NCBI GenBank assembly: GCA_013214545.1 | Contig: JABSQB010000023.1 | Span: 1-46,293, forward strand | Length of the DNA stretch: 46,293 bases | Direction of reading: 5' to 3' | Origin: Henriciella sp. | GTDB lineage: Bacteria > Pseudomonadota > Alphaproteobacteria > Caulobacterales > Hyphomonadaceae | Part shown: piece by piece, positions 15,761 to 23,360 of the stretch | How the letters are laid out: every line of letters begins with the position of its first letter | Position numbering within the stretch: the stretch's first letter is position 1 | Position numbers and translations under genes: made by a program | The notes under the pieces: model-generated | Told to the model about the DNA's origin: nothing | Databases searched by the model: none | What the model saw: only the letters and a program-made list of their open reading frames with translations

Positions 15761-16981
15761 TCAGTTGACGCGCTCAAACACAGCGGCGAGGCCCTGGCCG
15801 CCGCCAATGCACATGGTCTCCAGCCCGTAGCGGGCTTCCCGCCGGTCCATTTCGCGCAGCAAAGTGGTCAGGATACGCACGCCTGTCGCGCCAACCGGGT
15901 GGCCGAGCGAGATGCCGGAGCCGTGGACATTGATGCGGTCATGATCGCCATCGCTGAGCCCCATTGCCTTGGTGCAGGCGAGGACCTGCGCCGCGAAGGC
16001 TTCGTTGAGCTCGATCAGGTCCATATCGCTTAAAGACAGACCGGCCTGGGCGAGAGCCTTCTCGCTGGCCGGGACCGGGCCGATGCCCATGACATTTGGT
16101 GCCACCCCAGCGCGGGCCCAGCTGACCATGCGGCCAATCGGCTTCAGACCATACTTCTCTGCCGCCTCGCGCGTTGCGACGATACAGGCGGCGGCGCCAT
16201 CATTCTGGCCGGACGCATTACCGGCTGTCACCGTCGCATCCGGGTCAGAATTGCCCATGACCGGGCGCAGCTTGGACAGCGTCTCGACCGTGGTGCCCGG
16301 GCGCGGATGCTCGTCCGTGTCGACCACCGTGTCGCCCTTGCGGCCCTTGACCGTGACCGGGACGATCTCCTGAGCGAACGTCCCGTCCTGCATCGCTGCG
16401 GCGGCGCGGGCCTGGGAGCGAGCCGCGAGCGCGTCCTGCTCAGCCCGGGTGACCTGGTACTCCTTGCGCAGGTTCTCCGCCGTCTCGATCATCCCGCCCG
16501 GGACCGGATAGTGGTCGCCGCCGGCGGTATAGCGCCCGCGGGTCAGGCCGTCCTCGAGTTGAATGCTCGGCGCTTTGACGCCCCAGCGGATCTCGTTCGA
16601 GTAGAACGGCGCCCGGCTCATGCTCTCGGCCCCGCCAGCGATCACCACGTCCGCCCCGCCGGTGGCCACCGTCATCGCCGCATAGATCACCGCCTGCAGG
16701 CCCGAGCCGCAGCGCCGGTCGAGCTGCAAGCCCCCCGCAGAGATCGGCAGCCCGGCATCGAGCGCCACCACCCGGCCTATCGCCGGCGCATCCATGGTCG
16801 GATAGCAATTGCCGAAGATCACCTCATCCACCGCCTCGCCCGGCAGGCCAGTACGATCCAGGATCTCGCGGACCACGCGGGTCGCCAGCTGCTGCACCGG
16901 TACAGTCTTCAGGCCGCCGCCAAACGCCCCGACAGGCGTGCGCAAGGGCTCACAGATCACAGTATTCTCAAATACAGACAT
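15761..16981 (-). CDS. acetyl-CoA C-acetyltransferase (thiolase)
   Basis: A 406-residue thiolase that cleaves 3-ketoacyl-CoA or condenses two acetyl-CoA. The nucleophile Cys91 lies in LQLDRRCGSGLQ. The second-half motifs are NEAFAAQVLA, GHPVGATGVRIL with the catalytic His, and the C-terminal CIGGGQG with the proton-shuttle Cys. Length is normal and all active-site residues are present. ATG 16981 gives the usual short N-terminus (SVFENTVICEPLRTPVG). It is monocistronic here. Whether it serves degradation or acetoacetyl-CoA synthesis cannot be told from sequence. Confidence 0.95.
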   Translation of the reverse strand: MSVFENTVICEPLRTPVGAFGGGLKTVPVQQLATRVVREILDRTGLPGEAVDEVIFGNCYPTMDAPAIGRVVALDAGLPISAGGLQLDRRCGSGLQAVIYAAMTVATGGADVVIAGGAESMSRAPFYSNEIRWGVKAPSIQLEDGLTRGRYTAGGDHYPVPGGMIETAENLRKEYQVTRAEQDALAARSQARAAAAMQDGTFAQEIVPVTVKGRKGDTVVDTDEHPRPGTTVETLSKLRPVMGNSDPDATVTAGNASGQNDGAAACIVATREAAEKYGLKPIGRMVSWARAGVAPNVMGIGPVPASEKALAQAGLSLSDMDLIELNEAFAAQVLACTKAMGLSDGDHDRINVHGSGISLGHPVGATGVRILTTLLREMDRREARYGLETMCIGGGQGLAAVFERVN

Positions 16982-17104
16982 GGCAGGCGGCTCCTTCTCG
17001 TCAACGCTCTGCTCATTTCATATTGGCGGGCCCCGTTCAAGCGCGCGCCGAGCCTCACGTCGCGGAGGACTCAGCGCCACCAAGGCCCTCTACTCCCCCA
17101 GGCC

Positions 17105-17191
17105 CTCATTCTGAGCCTGTCGAAGAACGAGGGCCGGGCTTCTGGGGATTTGCTGCGAGCCCGCCTCGTCCTTCGACAGGCTCAGGATGAG
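17105..17191. repeat. REP-like long inverted repeat
   Basis: The 28-nt segment 17105-17132 (core CTGAGCCTGTCGAAG) is the reverse complement of 17164-17191 (core CTTCGACAGGCTCAG) with two mismatches, separated by 31 nt. This core sequence is familiar from dispersed intergenic repeats in alphaproteobacteria. It lies between the thiolase promoter region and the end of the next minus-strand gene. A RAYT gene, the usual partner of REP elements, occurs elsewhere in this window. Confidence 0.75.
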
Positions 17192-17206
17192 GCTTAAAGG
17201 CTTTCG

Positions 17207-17872
17207 CTAATACTCCCCGTCCCCCTCTGACGCGACCCCCTCCCCCGCAGCGGCCCTGGCTTCCTGTTCCGCGGTGACCGCATCGGCGACGCGGTACATC
17301 TCGGCCAGCTCCCACTCGACATCGGCGCCGTGCGCCTGGCGTTGCAGCTGTTCCAGCGTGCGGTCCCGGCGCGTGCGCTTGCGCCAGGCGGCGAGCAGCT
17401 GGTCGGCCCGCGCCGTCTCCCCGGCCTCAAGCGCCGCCTCGACCAGGTCCAGCACGTCCCGCGCCGTCCCGGCCGCCGCCACCTCCGCCTCAGCATCGGC
17501 CCGGCGCTGCGTCCGCAGGCCCTGATAGCGCGCCCGGCTCGCCGCCTCGCCGCCGGTCCAGGCCGGATGCTCTGGCCCATAGACCCGGCGACCATCCTCT
17601 GGCGGCGCGGGCAGATCGCGCAGGAACCGGCCCGAGCGAGCGTACCCGCCCGGCCCTGGCGGATGCTTGGGCGGAAAGCCGGCGCGCGCCGCGTGCGGGT
17701 GCAAGTCGCACTGGCGGAACCCGAACAGTTTCGCCCAGCTGGAATAGGCCCGCGTCGACACGCCGAGCGCCGCCCGGATCGCCGAGGGCGCCTCCCCCGC
17801 CCGCGCCCGCCGCTCCACTTCCGCCGAGAGTTGGCGACGCTGTTCAATCGAAAGGGTGCGAAGGTCTGGCAT
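17207..17872 (-). CDS. hypothetical protein with N-terminal HTH-like region
   Basis: A 221-residue, very Arg/Ala-rich protein. The first 55 residues (TLSIEQRRQLSAEVERRA; SAIRAALGVSTRAYSSWAKLFG) resemble a helix-turn-helix of the transposase or small-terminase type. A Pro/Gly-rich linker follows (PKHPPGPGGYARSGRF), then a long helical region that could be coiled coil (RADAEAEVAAAGTARDVLDLVEAALEAG). I start at ATG 17872 (MPDLRT); the longer frame to 17932 adds a low-complexity lead. It probably binds DNA, but the role is unknown. It is much richer in GC than the kinase gene divergent to it. Confidence 0.7.
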   Translation of the reverse strand: MPDLRTLSIEQRRQLSAEVERRARAGEAPSAIRAALGVSTRAYSSWAKLFGFRQCDLHPHAARAGFPPKHPPGPGGYARSGRFLRDLPAPPEDGRRVYGPEHPAWTGGEAASRARYQGLRTQRRADAEAEVAAAGTARDVLDLVEAALEAGETARADQLLAAWRKRTRRDRTLEQLQRQAHGADVEWELAEMYRVADAVTAEQEARAAAGEGVASEGDGEY

Positions 17873-18029
17873 CCGCGCGAGGATAGAAGGGCGCGAACTC
17901 GGTAGGATTGAGGGCTTGAAAATCAAAAGCACTTTGTTGGCGGGAAGACCTCGAATGTAGAACGCAAACCTTCCAACAAGATTGAACCCGTGCCGACTCG
18001 CCCTTAAAAAGGTTTAGCGGAGTCCCATC

Positions 18030-19337
18030 ATGAACAAATATACTATCGGACGGCGACTGGGCGGCGGAACCTTTGGCGAAGTCAAAGCAGCGGTGGATTC
18101 AGAAGGCGTGCATGCCGCGATAAAATTTTTTAAAAACCCCGGTTTAGCGGGTGTCTCCGAAGAAGAACTTCTCAAAAGGTTCAGTCGTGAAGTCCGCTAC
18201 CAAAAAATGATAGACCACGAAAACGTGGTCAAAGTTTACGGACAAAATCTGCAAGACGAAGAACCATGGTTTGCAATGGAACTGGCAGATTGTACGCTGA
18301 AAGATCTGATTGCAAACGGTTCGCTTACCTCAGACCTTCGAAACAAGGCCTTATTCGATGTCTTGTCTGGATTGGAAACAATTCATGCAAATGGATTGAA
18401 GCACCGCGATCTGAAACCAGCCAACATACTTTTTTTTGAAGATGAGCAGCGATTTGCAATTTCAGATCTCGGTTTATCTGCAGCCCACGATGGAGAGTCA
18501 TCAACCTTGACGATTAGTGGAGCTGGCGGCGGAACGGAAAACTATGCTGCGCCTGAAATGGCTCGTAGTCTAAAGCAGGCCACATTTGAAACGGACATCT
18601 ATTCATTTGGCGCGATCCTCCACGACCTATTTGTAGGAACGCGTCGCACCCCGTACGAAAGACTGCGCGGGCCGGGCGCGATCGGGAAAGTCATAGAAAA
18701 GTGCACGCAACCCCTTCCTCGAAACCGGTATCGCGAAATCGCGGCGCTTCGAGCTGACCTATACGACGCGCTAGAGAATCTGGACGAGCAGCCACCAAGC
18801 CCCAAAGACGAAAAAGTAATTGAAATCCTTGGCCAGCCAGCGTGGACGCGAGACGACTTAGACTTCGTGTTTATGCATGTGGATGAGCAAACCCAAGAGC
18901 GGCAATTTGAGCGCAGGGTTGTTTCGTCATTCTCTTCGGAATTCCTTCGATTCATTGCAGAGCATCATCCAGAATATGTACCCTGTATCTGCGACTACAT
19001 ACTTGAGTACAACATTGAATTTGAAGGCAATTTCGATTTTAACTACTGCGATGTTCTCGCGAATCAAATGGAATTGGTGTTACAAGTCGCCGACTTAGAG
19101 GGAAAAGCCAAGCTGTTGTTGGGGCTGCTGATGCTAGGGACACAACACAATCGGTGGTACGTGGAGAGAAAATTCGTAGATCTGGCCGGACCTGCTGCAA
19201 ATGACGCACTTATTCGGCGGATGAAGATTGAAGCCGAAGCTCGCGACATCGATATAGACGGGTACTTAAATCATCTGCCCAAGTCGATTCACATGTCGGG
19301 TTCTGAATTACACCATATGCTGCGCACGGAAGAATGA
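18030..19337 (+). CDS. Hanks-type serine/threonine protein kinase with novel C-terminal domain
   Basis: A 435-residue protein. The kinase domain (residues 1-270) has every key motif: Gly-rich loop GGGTFGEV (11-18), Lys32 in AIKFF, a Glu of helix C near 54, catalytic HRDLKPAN (125-132), DLG in place of DFG (146-148), and APE (174-176). It is probably active and there is no membrane segment. The C-terminal 160 residues are helical and match no family I know. ATG 18030 is clear (GCGGAGTCCCATC upstream). The PP2C gene starts 7 nt after its stop, so the pair is an operon. Both are visibly AT-richer than neighbours, which points to horizontal origin. Confidence 0.93.
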   Translation: MNKYTIGRRLGGGTFGEVKAAVDSEGVHAAIKFFKNPGLAGVSEEELLKRFSREVRYQKMIDHENVVKVYGQNLQDEEPWFAMELADCTLKDLIANGSLTSDLRNKALFDVLSGLETIHANGLKHRDLKPANILFFEDEQRFAISDLGLSAAHDGESSTLTISGAGGGTENYAAPEMARSLKQATFETDIYSFGAILHDLFVGTRRTPYERLRGPGAIGKVIEKCTQPLPRNRYREIAALRADLYDALENLDEQPPSPKDEKVIEILGQPAWTRDDLDFVFMHVDEQTQERQFERRVVSSFSSEFLRFIAEHHPEYVPCICDYILEYNIEFEGNFDFNYCDVLANQMELVLQVADLEGKAKLLLGLLMLGTQHNRWYVERKFVDLAGPAANDALIRRMKIEAEARDIDIDGYLNHLPKSIHMSGSELHHMLRTEE

Positions 19338-19344
19338 TTTGCCA

Positions 19345-20043
19345 ATGATCGTGACTAGCGCTTCATCACCAAAAAAACCGGGGGTGACAAATCAGGATAG
19401 CGCATATTCTGCGGCGTCCGGAGAAAATGCCGTTCTAGCGGTTGCTGATGGAATCGGCGGGCGTCCGAACGGAGAAATCGCCTCGCACATTGCAACCTCG
19501 GTGTTAGCGGATTGGTGGGACTCCGGCAGAGCGCCGAACGAATCGCTGTTTTCTGAAGTTGTTAATGAAATTCGAAATCACCCAGAAGAACGAAAAACTT
19601 CTGGTATGGGAACGACACTTTCTTTCGCTTGGGCTCATGATCAATTATTAGATGTGTTCCACGTAGGAGACGGACTCGTGGCGCATTTGAGGGGCGAGGG
19701 TATTGTGCGATTGACCAGACCGCAAAACGAAGCTCAACGCCTGCTCGAGCAAGGAGTAATATCCAAAACAGTTGCGCGTCGCTATCGGCGAAGAAACGTG
19801 CTTACATCTGCTCTAACGGCTTCTTCCAGCTACGAAGTACAAAGCGTTCGAACGACGATCGCCAGAGGCGATCGAATTCTAATCTGTACTGATGGTTTGA
19901 CGGAGATTTTGGGGCTTCGGGAAATATCGAGCGTTTCAACATCTTCGCCTTCAATCAATGAGTTTGGTGAAGGATTGAACCAGTTAGTCGATTCCAGAGG
20001 CGCAGTGGATGATTATTCCTTCTCGATCTTAGAGTACTCTTAG
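19345..20043 (+). CDS. PP2C-family serine/threonine protein phosphatase
   Basis: A 232-residue stand-alone PP2C (PPM) phosphatase. Metal-binding and core motifs are present: NQDSAY (Asp18), VADGIGGRPNGE (Asp35), GMGTTLSF (88-95), FHVGDG (105-110), CTDGLTEIL (181-189) and DDYSF (222-226, in place of the usual DN). It should remove phosphates added by the kinase encoded just upstream. I start at ATG 19345; a TTG at 19339 would add two residues. Kinase-PP2C pairs occur in type VI secretion control, in TerY-P triads and in phage-defence loci; the neighbours here do not match the first two. Confidence 0.93.
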   Translation: MIVTSASSPKKPGVTNQDSAYSAASGENAVLAVADGIGGRPNGEIASHIATSVLADWWDSGRAPNESLFSEVVNEIRNHPEERKTSGMGTTLSFAWAHDQLLDVFHVGDGLVAHLRGEGIVRLTRPQNEAQRLLEQGVISKTVARRYRRRNVLTSALTASSSYEVQSVRTTIARGDRILICTDGLTEILGLREISSVSTSSPSINEFGEGLNQLVDSRGAVDDYSFSILEYS

Positions 20044-20421
20044 TCAGAAGCCTTGCTCAATCTCGACTGGAGTCGTTCGGTTAATCCACGAATCTAAGAG
20101 GCACTGGTGCGAATCCGTCGCCGCTGTCGGACGTGCCGCAAGTTACGACATCCTCGATTCTTCTTTTTGCCGCATCTTACATTATCTCTCGCCAATACCA
20201 CCCCCACCCCGCCAAGCAGCGCGATTAGCGTCCAAGGATACGGCGCGGGCGTGGTCCAGACGACCGGGTCGCCGAACACAGCGAGGTCAATGGCGAGGGC
20301 GGCGAAACCAGAGCAAGAACGATTTTCCACCTCGCGAGGGGTGGGTTTTTGCTTGCAACAAGTCCAAAGTGCGAGTTGGACTGGATGGGACAGGGAATAG
20401 CCATCAATAGGTGAACATTCG
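20044..20421. other. gene-poor stretch with a possible gene remnant
   Basis: 378 bp without a convincing gene. A minus-strand frame (20094-20465) includes a hydrophobic helix (TLIALLGGVGVVLA) after a Pro-containing segment and ends in basic residues. It has no good start or ribosome site and overlaps the next gene. The middle part (about 20190-20310) is more GC-rich than the flanking island genes and may be a piece of a resident gene. No terminator or RNA gene was seen. Confidence 0.4.
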
Positions 20422-20907
20422 ATGCCGCTGAAAGAAACTCCGCCCTCATTAGATGTCGCTTCCATACTTTCGGCTCAAAATCATCAACGAGAGATGAGCG
20501 ATCGCGAATGGACGTTCAAACTTGAAGTCATGTTTCTTCGGTATGCCATTCTCATCAATGCGCTTGCCGCGGCTGCGACTCCAACATTGATCGGCCTGTT
20601 CACAGATCAATCTGCCCTGAATGACCGGCATTTTCTCCTGATCAGCGTACTCGGATATATTGCTGGAGGCACATTGGGATTGTGGGGGTTGGCATACTTT
20701 AGAAAATCGGTTGGAAACCATCACCGATTTTGGGCTGAGCAAGCCTTTGAAGTTCTCGGCAAAGAACATCCAGTTCCCATGGAAGCTGACGCGTTCGAGA
20801 TCGCACTAAACGCTCGCAAAGTCGGCGTTCGATTGGTCTATCTGTCTTACGCTGGCTTTCTGTTCAGCACGCTGATGCTTTTATTGTGGGCGATGGTGCA
20901 ATCCTGA
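20422..20907 (+). CDS. small multi-pass membrane protein of unknown function
   Basis: A 161-residue protein with a polar N-terminus (about 35 residues) and three likely membrane helices: RYAILINALAAAATPTLIGL (around 40-60), HFLLISVLGYIAGGTLGLWG (around 69-90), and VRLVYLSYAGFLFSTLMLLL (around 137-157), with a polar loop between the second and third. No family is recognised. ATG 20422 lies about 378 nt after the phosphatase. Composition is AT-rich like the kinase pair, so it may belong to the same acquired segment. If so, a small membrane protein beside a signalling pair could be its output component, but this is inference. Confidence 0.75.
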   Translation: MPLKETPPSLDVASILSAQNHQREMSDREWTFKLEVMFLRYAILINALAAAATPTLIGLFTDQSALNDRHFLLISVLGYIAGGTLGLWGLAYFRKSVGNHHRFWAEQAFEVLGKEHPVPMEADAFEIALNARKVGVRLVYLSYAGFLFSTLMLLLWAMVQS

Positions 20908-20939
20908 TTGCCTCTAAAGCCCCAGCTCAGCCTCGCTCA

Positions 20940-20962
20940 TGATCGATCCACTGGATCGATCA
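20940..20962. repeat. perfect 23-nt palindrome overlapping uvrB stop
   Basis: TGATCGATCCA (20940-20950) and TGGATCGATCA (20952-20962) are perfect complements around a single C. The palindrome includes the uvrB stop codon and separates the convergent membrane-protein and uvrB genes. It may act as a hairpin end for either transcript, although the loop would have to open by several bases. Confidence 0.55.
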
Positions 20963-23182
20963 CAATCCGAGCTCTTCTTCTCTCAATTGCTTGACCTGAT
21001 CCCGCAGCCTTGCCGCTTCCTCGAATTCCAGGTTGGCGGCGGCTTCGCGCATTTGTTTTTCCAGATCGGCGACGACGGTGTGGAGGTTGTGGCCTTTGCC
21101 GGCCTCATAGGGGGCGGCGTCTTCGGCGAGGGCTTTCTTGCGCGACTTGCCGCCTTTCAGCTGGGTGCGGCCGCCTGGTTTCTCGCCAAGCTCGCCGAGA
21201 ATATCGGCGACGGCGCGCTTGATCGTGGTCGGGGTGATACCGTGCTCTGTATTATAGGCGGCCTGTTTCTCGCGGCGGCGCTCGGTCTCGTCCATGGCGC
21301 GTTGCATGGAGCCGGTGACCTTGTCGGCATAGAGGATGACGCGGGCATCGGCATTGCGGGCGGCGCGGCCAATGGTCTGCACCAGGCTCGTCTCTGAGCG
21401 CAGGAACCCCTCCTTGTCGGCGTCGAGAATGCCGACCAGACCGCATTCGGGAATGTCGAGACCTTCGCGCAGCAGGTTGATGCCGACGAGGACGTCAAAC
21501 TCGCCGAGGCGGAGATCGCGGATGATCTCGATCCGCTCGACCGTGTCGACATCGGAATGCATGTAGCGGACCTTGATGCCCTGCTCGTGCAGGTATTCGG
21601 TCAGGTCCTCGGCCATCTTCTTGGTGAGCGTGGTGACGAGGGTGCGGTAGCCTTGCCCGGTGGTGTTGCGGATCTCGGCGGTGAGGTCGTCGACCTGGTT
21701 GGTCGTGCCGGTGGAGACGGGGCGGACTTCTACTGTGGGGTCGAGCAGGCCGGTCGGGCGGATGACCTGTTCGGTGAAGACACCGCCTGTGCGCTCAAGC
21801 TCCCACGGGCCGGGGGTGGCGGAGACATGCACGGTCTGCGGGCGCATGGCGGTCCATTCCTCGAACTTGAGCGGGCGATTGTCGAGACAGGAGGGGAGGC
21901 GAAAGCCATACTCTGCGAGCGTGCGCTTGCGGCTGAAGTCACCTTTATACATAGCCCCAATCTGCGGCACCGTCTGATGAGATTCATCAACAAAAACAAG
22001 AGCATTGTCGGGGAGATACTCAAACATGGTCGGCGGTGGTTCGCCGGGTTTTCGGCCGGTGAGGTAACGGCTGTAATTCTCGATCCCGTTGCAAGATCCC
22101 GTCGCTGCCAGCATTTCCAGATCGTACTGGACCCGCTGCTCGATGCGCTGAGCCTCGAGCAGTTTGCCTTCTTTTTGGAAGTGTTCGAGCGTGTTCTTGA
22201 GTTCGACTTTGATTTGCTCAATGGCCTGATTTAGCGTCGGGCGCGGGGTAACATAGTGGCTGTTCGCGTAGAGTTTGATCGCGGGTAGCGCTTCACTCTT
22301 GCGGCCGGTGAGCGGGTCGAATTCGATGATGCTTTCTAGCTCGTCGCCAAAGAAGGAGAGCTTCCAGGCCCGGTCCTCATAGTGTGCGGGGAAAATGTCG
22401 AGAATGTCGCCCTTCATACGGAACGTCCCGCGCTGAAAGGCACTGTCATTGCGCGTGTACTGCAGCTCAACAAGCAGCTTCGCCACTTCGCGCGGGTCGA
22501 TGCGCTGGCCAACTTCGAGCTTGCGGGTCATCGAAGTATAGGTTTCAACCGACCCGATGCCATAAATGCAGGAGACCGAGGCGACTATGATGCAATCATC
22601 ACGCTCCAGGATCGCGCGCGTTGCCGAGTGGCGCATCCGATCAATCGCCTCGTTGATCGAGCTTTCCTTCTCGATATAGAGATCGCGCCGCGGGACATAG
22701 GCCTCGGGTTGATAGTAGTCGTAATAGGAAACGAAATACTCAACCGCATTGTCCGGAAAGAAGGATTTGAACTCTCCATACAATTGCGCCGCGAGCGTTT
22801 TATTTGGCGCGAGGATCAAAGCGGGACGCTGTGTTGCCTCAATAATCTTGGCCATTGTAAAGGTCTTGCCGGTCCCCGTCGCACCAAGCAGGACTTGGTC
22901 GCGTTCACCGAGCTGGATTCCATCAACCAGTTCTGGAATAGCCGTGCGCTGGTCTCCCGCCGGCTCATAAGGCGAATGGACTTTGAGCTCAATTCCACCT
23001 TCGAGTTTTTCCCAACGTCGGTCAGGACGGTGCGGCGTCCACTCGCTGCTCGGCAATCCGCCGACCGCATCAATAGTCGCGCCAGATGCGCCAGCTGACA
23101 TCAGCATATTCGGATTATTCGCGAGAAACTCGTCTGACACTTCAAGCTCCCTAGCTGGCTTCGAGAAGCGCGCGTAGCGCCC
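20960..23182 (-). CDS. uvrB: excinuclease ABC subunit B
   Basis: The DNA damage-recognition helicase subunit of UvrABC nucleotide excision repair. It contains Walker A ([12 protein letters not shown]), the beta-hairpin ([12 protein letters not shown]), DESH (FVDESHQ), VSATPGPWE, the helicase motif QTIGRAARN, and a C-terminal UVR domain ([19 protein letters not shown]) that contacts UvrC. The start is uncertain: the frame is open to TTG 23230, only 13 nt past a strong terminator; GTG 23182 is used here, and ATG 23107 is also possible. The extra N-terminal 35-65 residues before the conserved core are seen in other alphaproteobacteria. The gene appears single and intact. Confidence 0.96.
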   Translation of the reverse strand, partial: GRYARFSKPARELEVSDEFLANNPNMLMSAGASGATIDAVGGLPSSEWTPHRPDRRWEKLEGGIELKVHSPYEPAGDQRTAIPELVDGIQLGERDQVLLGATGTGKTFTMAKIIEATQRPALILAPNKTLAAQLYGEFKSFFPDNAVEYFVSYYDYYQPEAYVPRRDLYIEKESSINEAIDRMRHSATRAILERDDCIIVASVSCIYGIGSVETYTSMTRKLEVGQRIDPREVAKLLVELQYTRNDSAFQRGTFRMKGDILDIFPAHYEDRAWKLSFFGDELESIIEFDPLTGRKSEALPAIKLYANSHYVTPRPTLNQAIEQIKVELKNTLEHFQKEGKLLEAQRIEQRVQYDLEMLAATGSCNGIENYSRYLTGRKPGEPPPTMFEYLPDNALVFVDESHQTVPQIGAMYKGDFSRKRTLAEYGFRLPSCLDNRPLKFEEWTAMRPQTVHVSATPGPWELERTGGVFTEQVIRPTGLLDPTVEVRPVSTGTTNQVDDLTAEIRNTTGQGYRTLVTTLTKKMAEDLTEYLHEQGIKVRYMHSDVDTVERIEIIRDLRLGEFDVLVGINLLREGLDIPECGLVGILDADKEGFLRSETSLVQTIGRAARNADARVILYADKVTGSMQRAMDETERRREKQAAYNTEHGITPTTIKRAVADILGELGEKPGGRTQLKGGKSRKKALAEDAAPYEAGKGHNLHTVVADLEKQMREAAANLEFEEAARLRDQVKQLREEELGL

Positions 23183-23242
23183 CACTCGTCGCTCAATGTT
23201 AGTGACGCGCCGGGCCCAGACAAGAGTCAAGGTGATCCAAGA

Positions 23243-23279
23243 AGGAAGGCTCCCGACAATAATTGTCAGGAGCCTTCCT
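23243..23279 (-). terminator. strong hairpin terminator of the S9 peptidase gene
   Basis: AGGAAGGCTCCCGACAAT (23243-23260) and ATTGTCAGGAGCCTTCCT (23262-23279) form an 18-bp stem with one mismatch and a minimal loop. It lies between the peptidase stop (23361) and uvrB, both minus strand. It separates their transcripts and argues that uvrB has its own promoter. Confidence 0.8.
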
Positions 23280-23360
23280 CGTATCGACTTTTGGCGGTTT
23301 ACCTAAAACCGATGCAATCCGGGCGGAGTTTCAGGACTCAGTCCCAGTTCGCATTGTGCT

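Noticed and set aside
16307-17197. 296-residue plus-strand frame antisense to the thiolase
   Set aside because: Arg/His/Ala-rich translation typical of the opposite strand of GC-rich genes; it also runs through the REP-like repeat.
21557-22234. 225-residue plus-strand frame inside uvrB
   Set aside because: Antisense to conserved helicase motifs of uvrB and without its own start signals.
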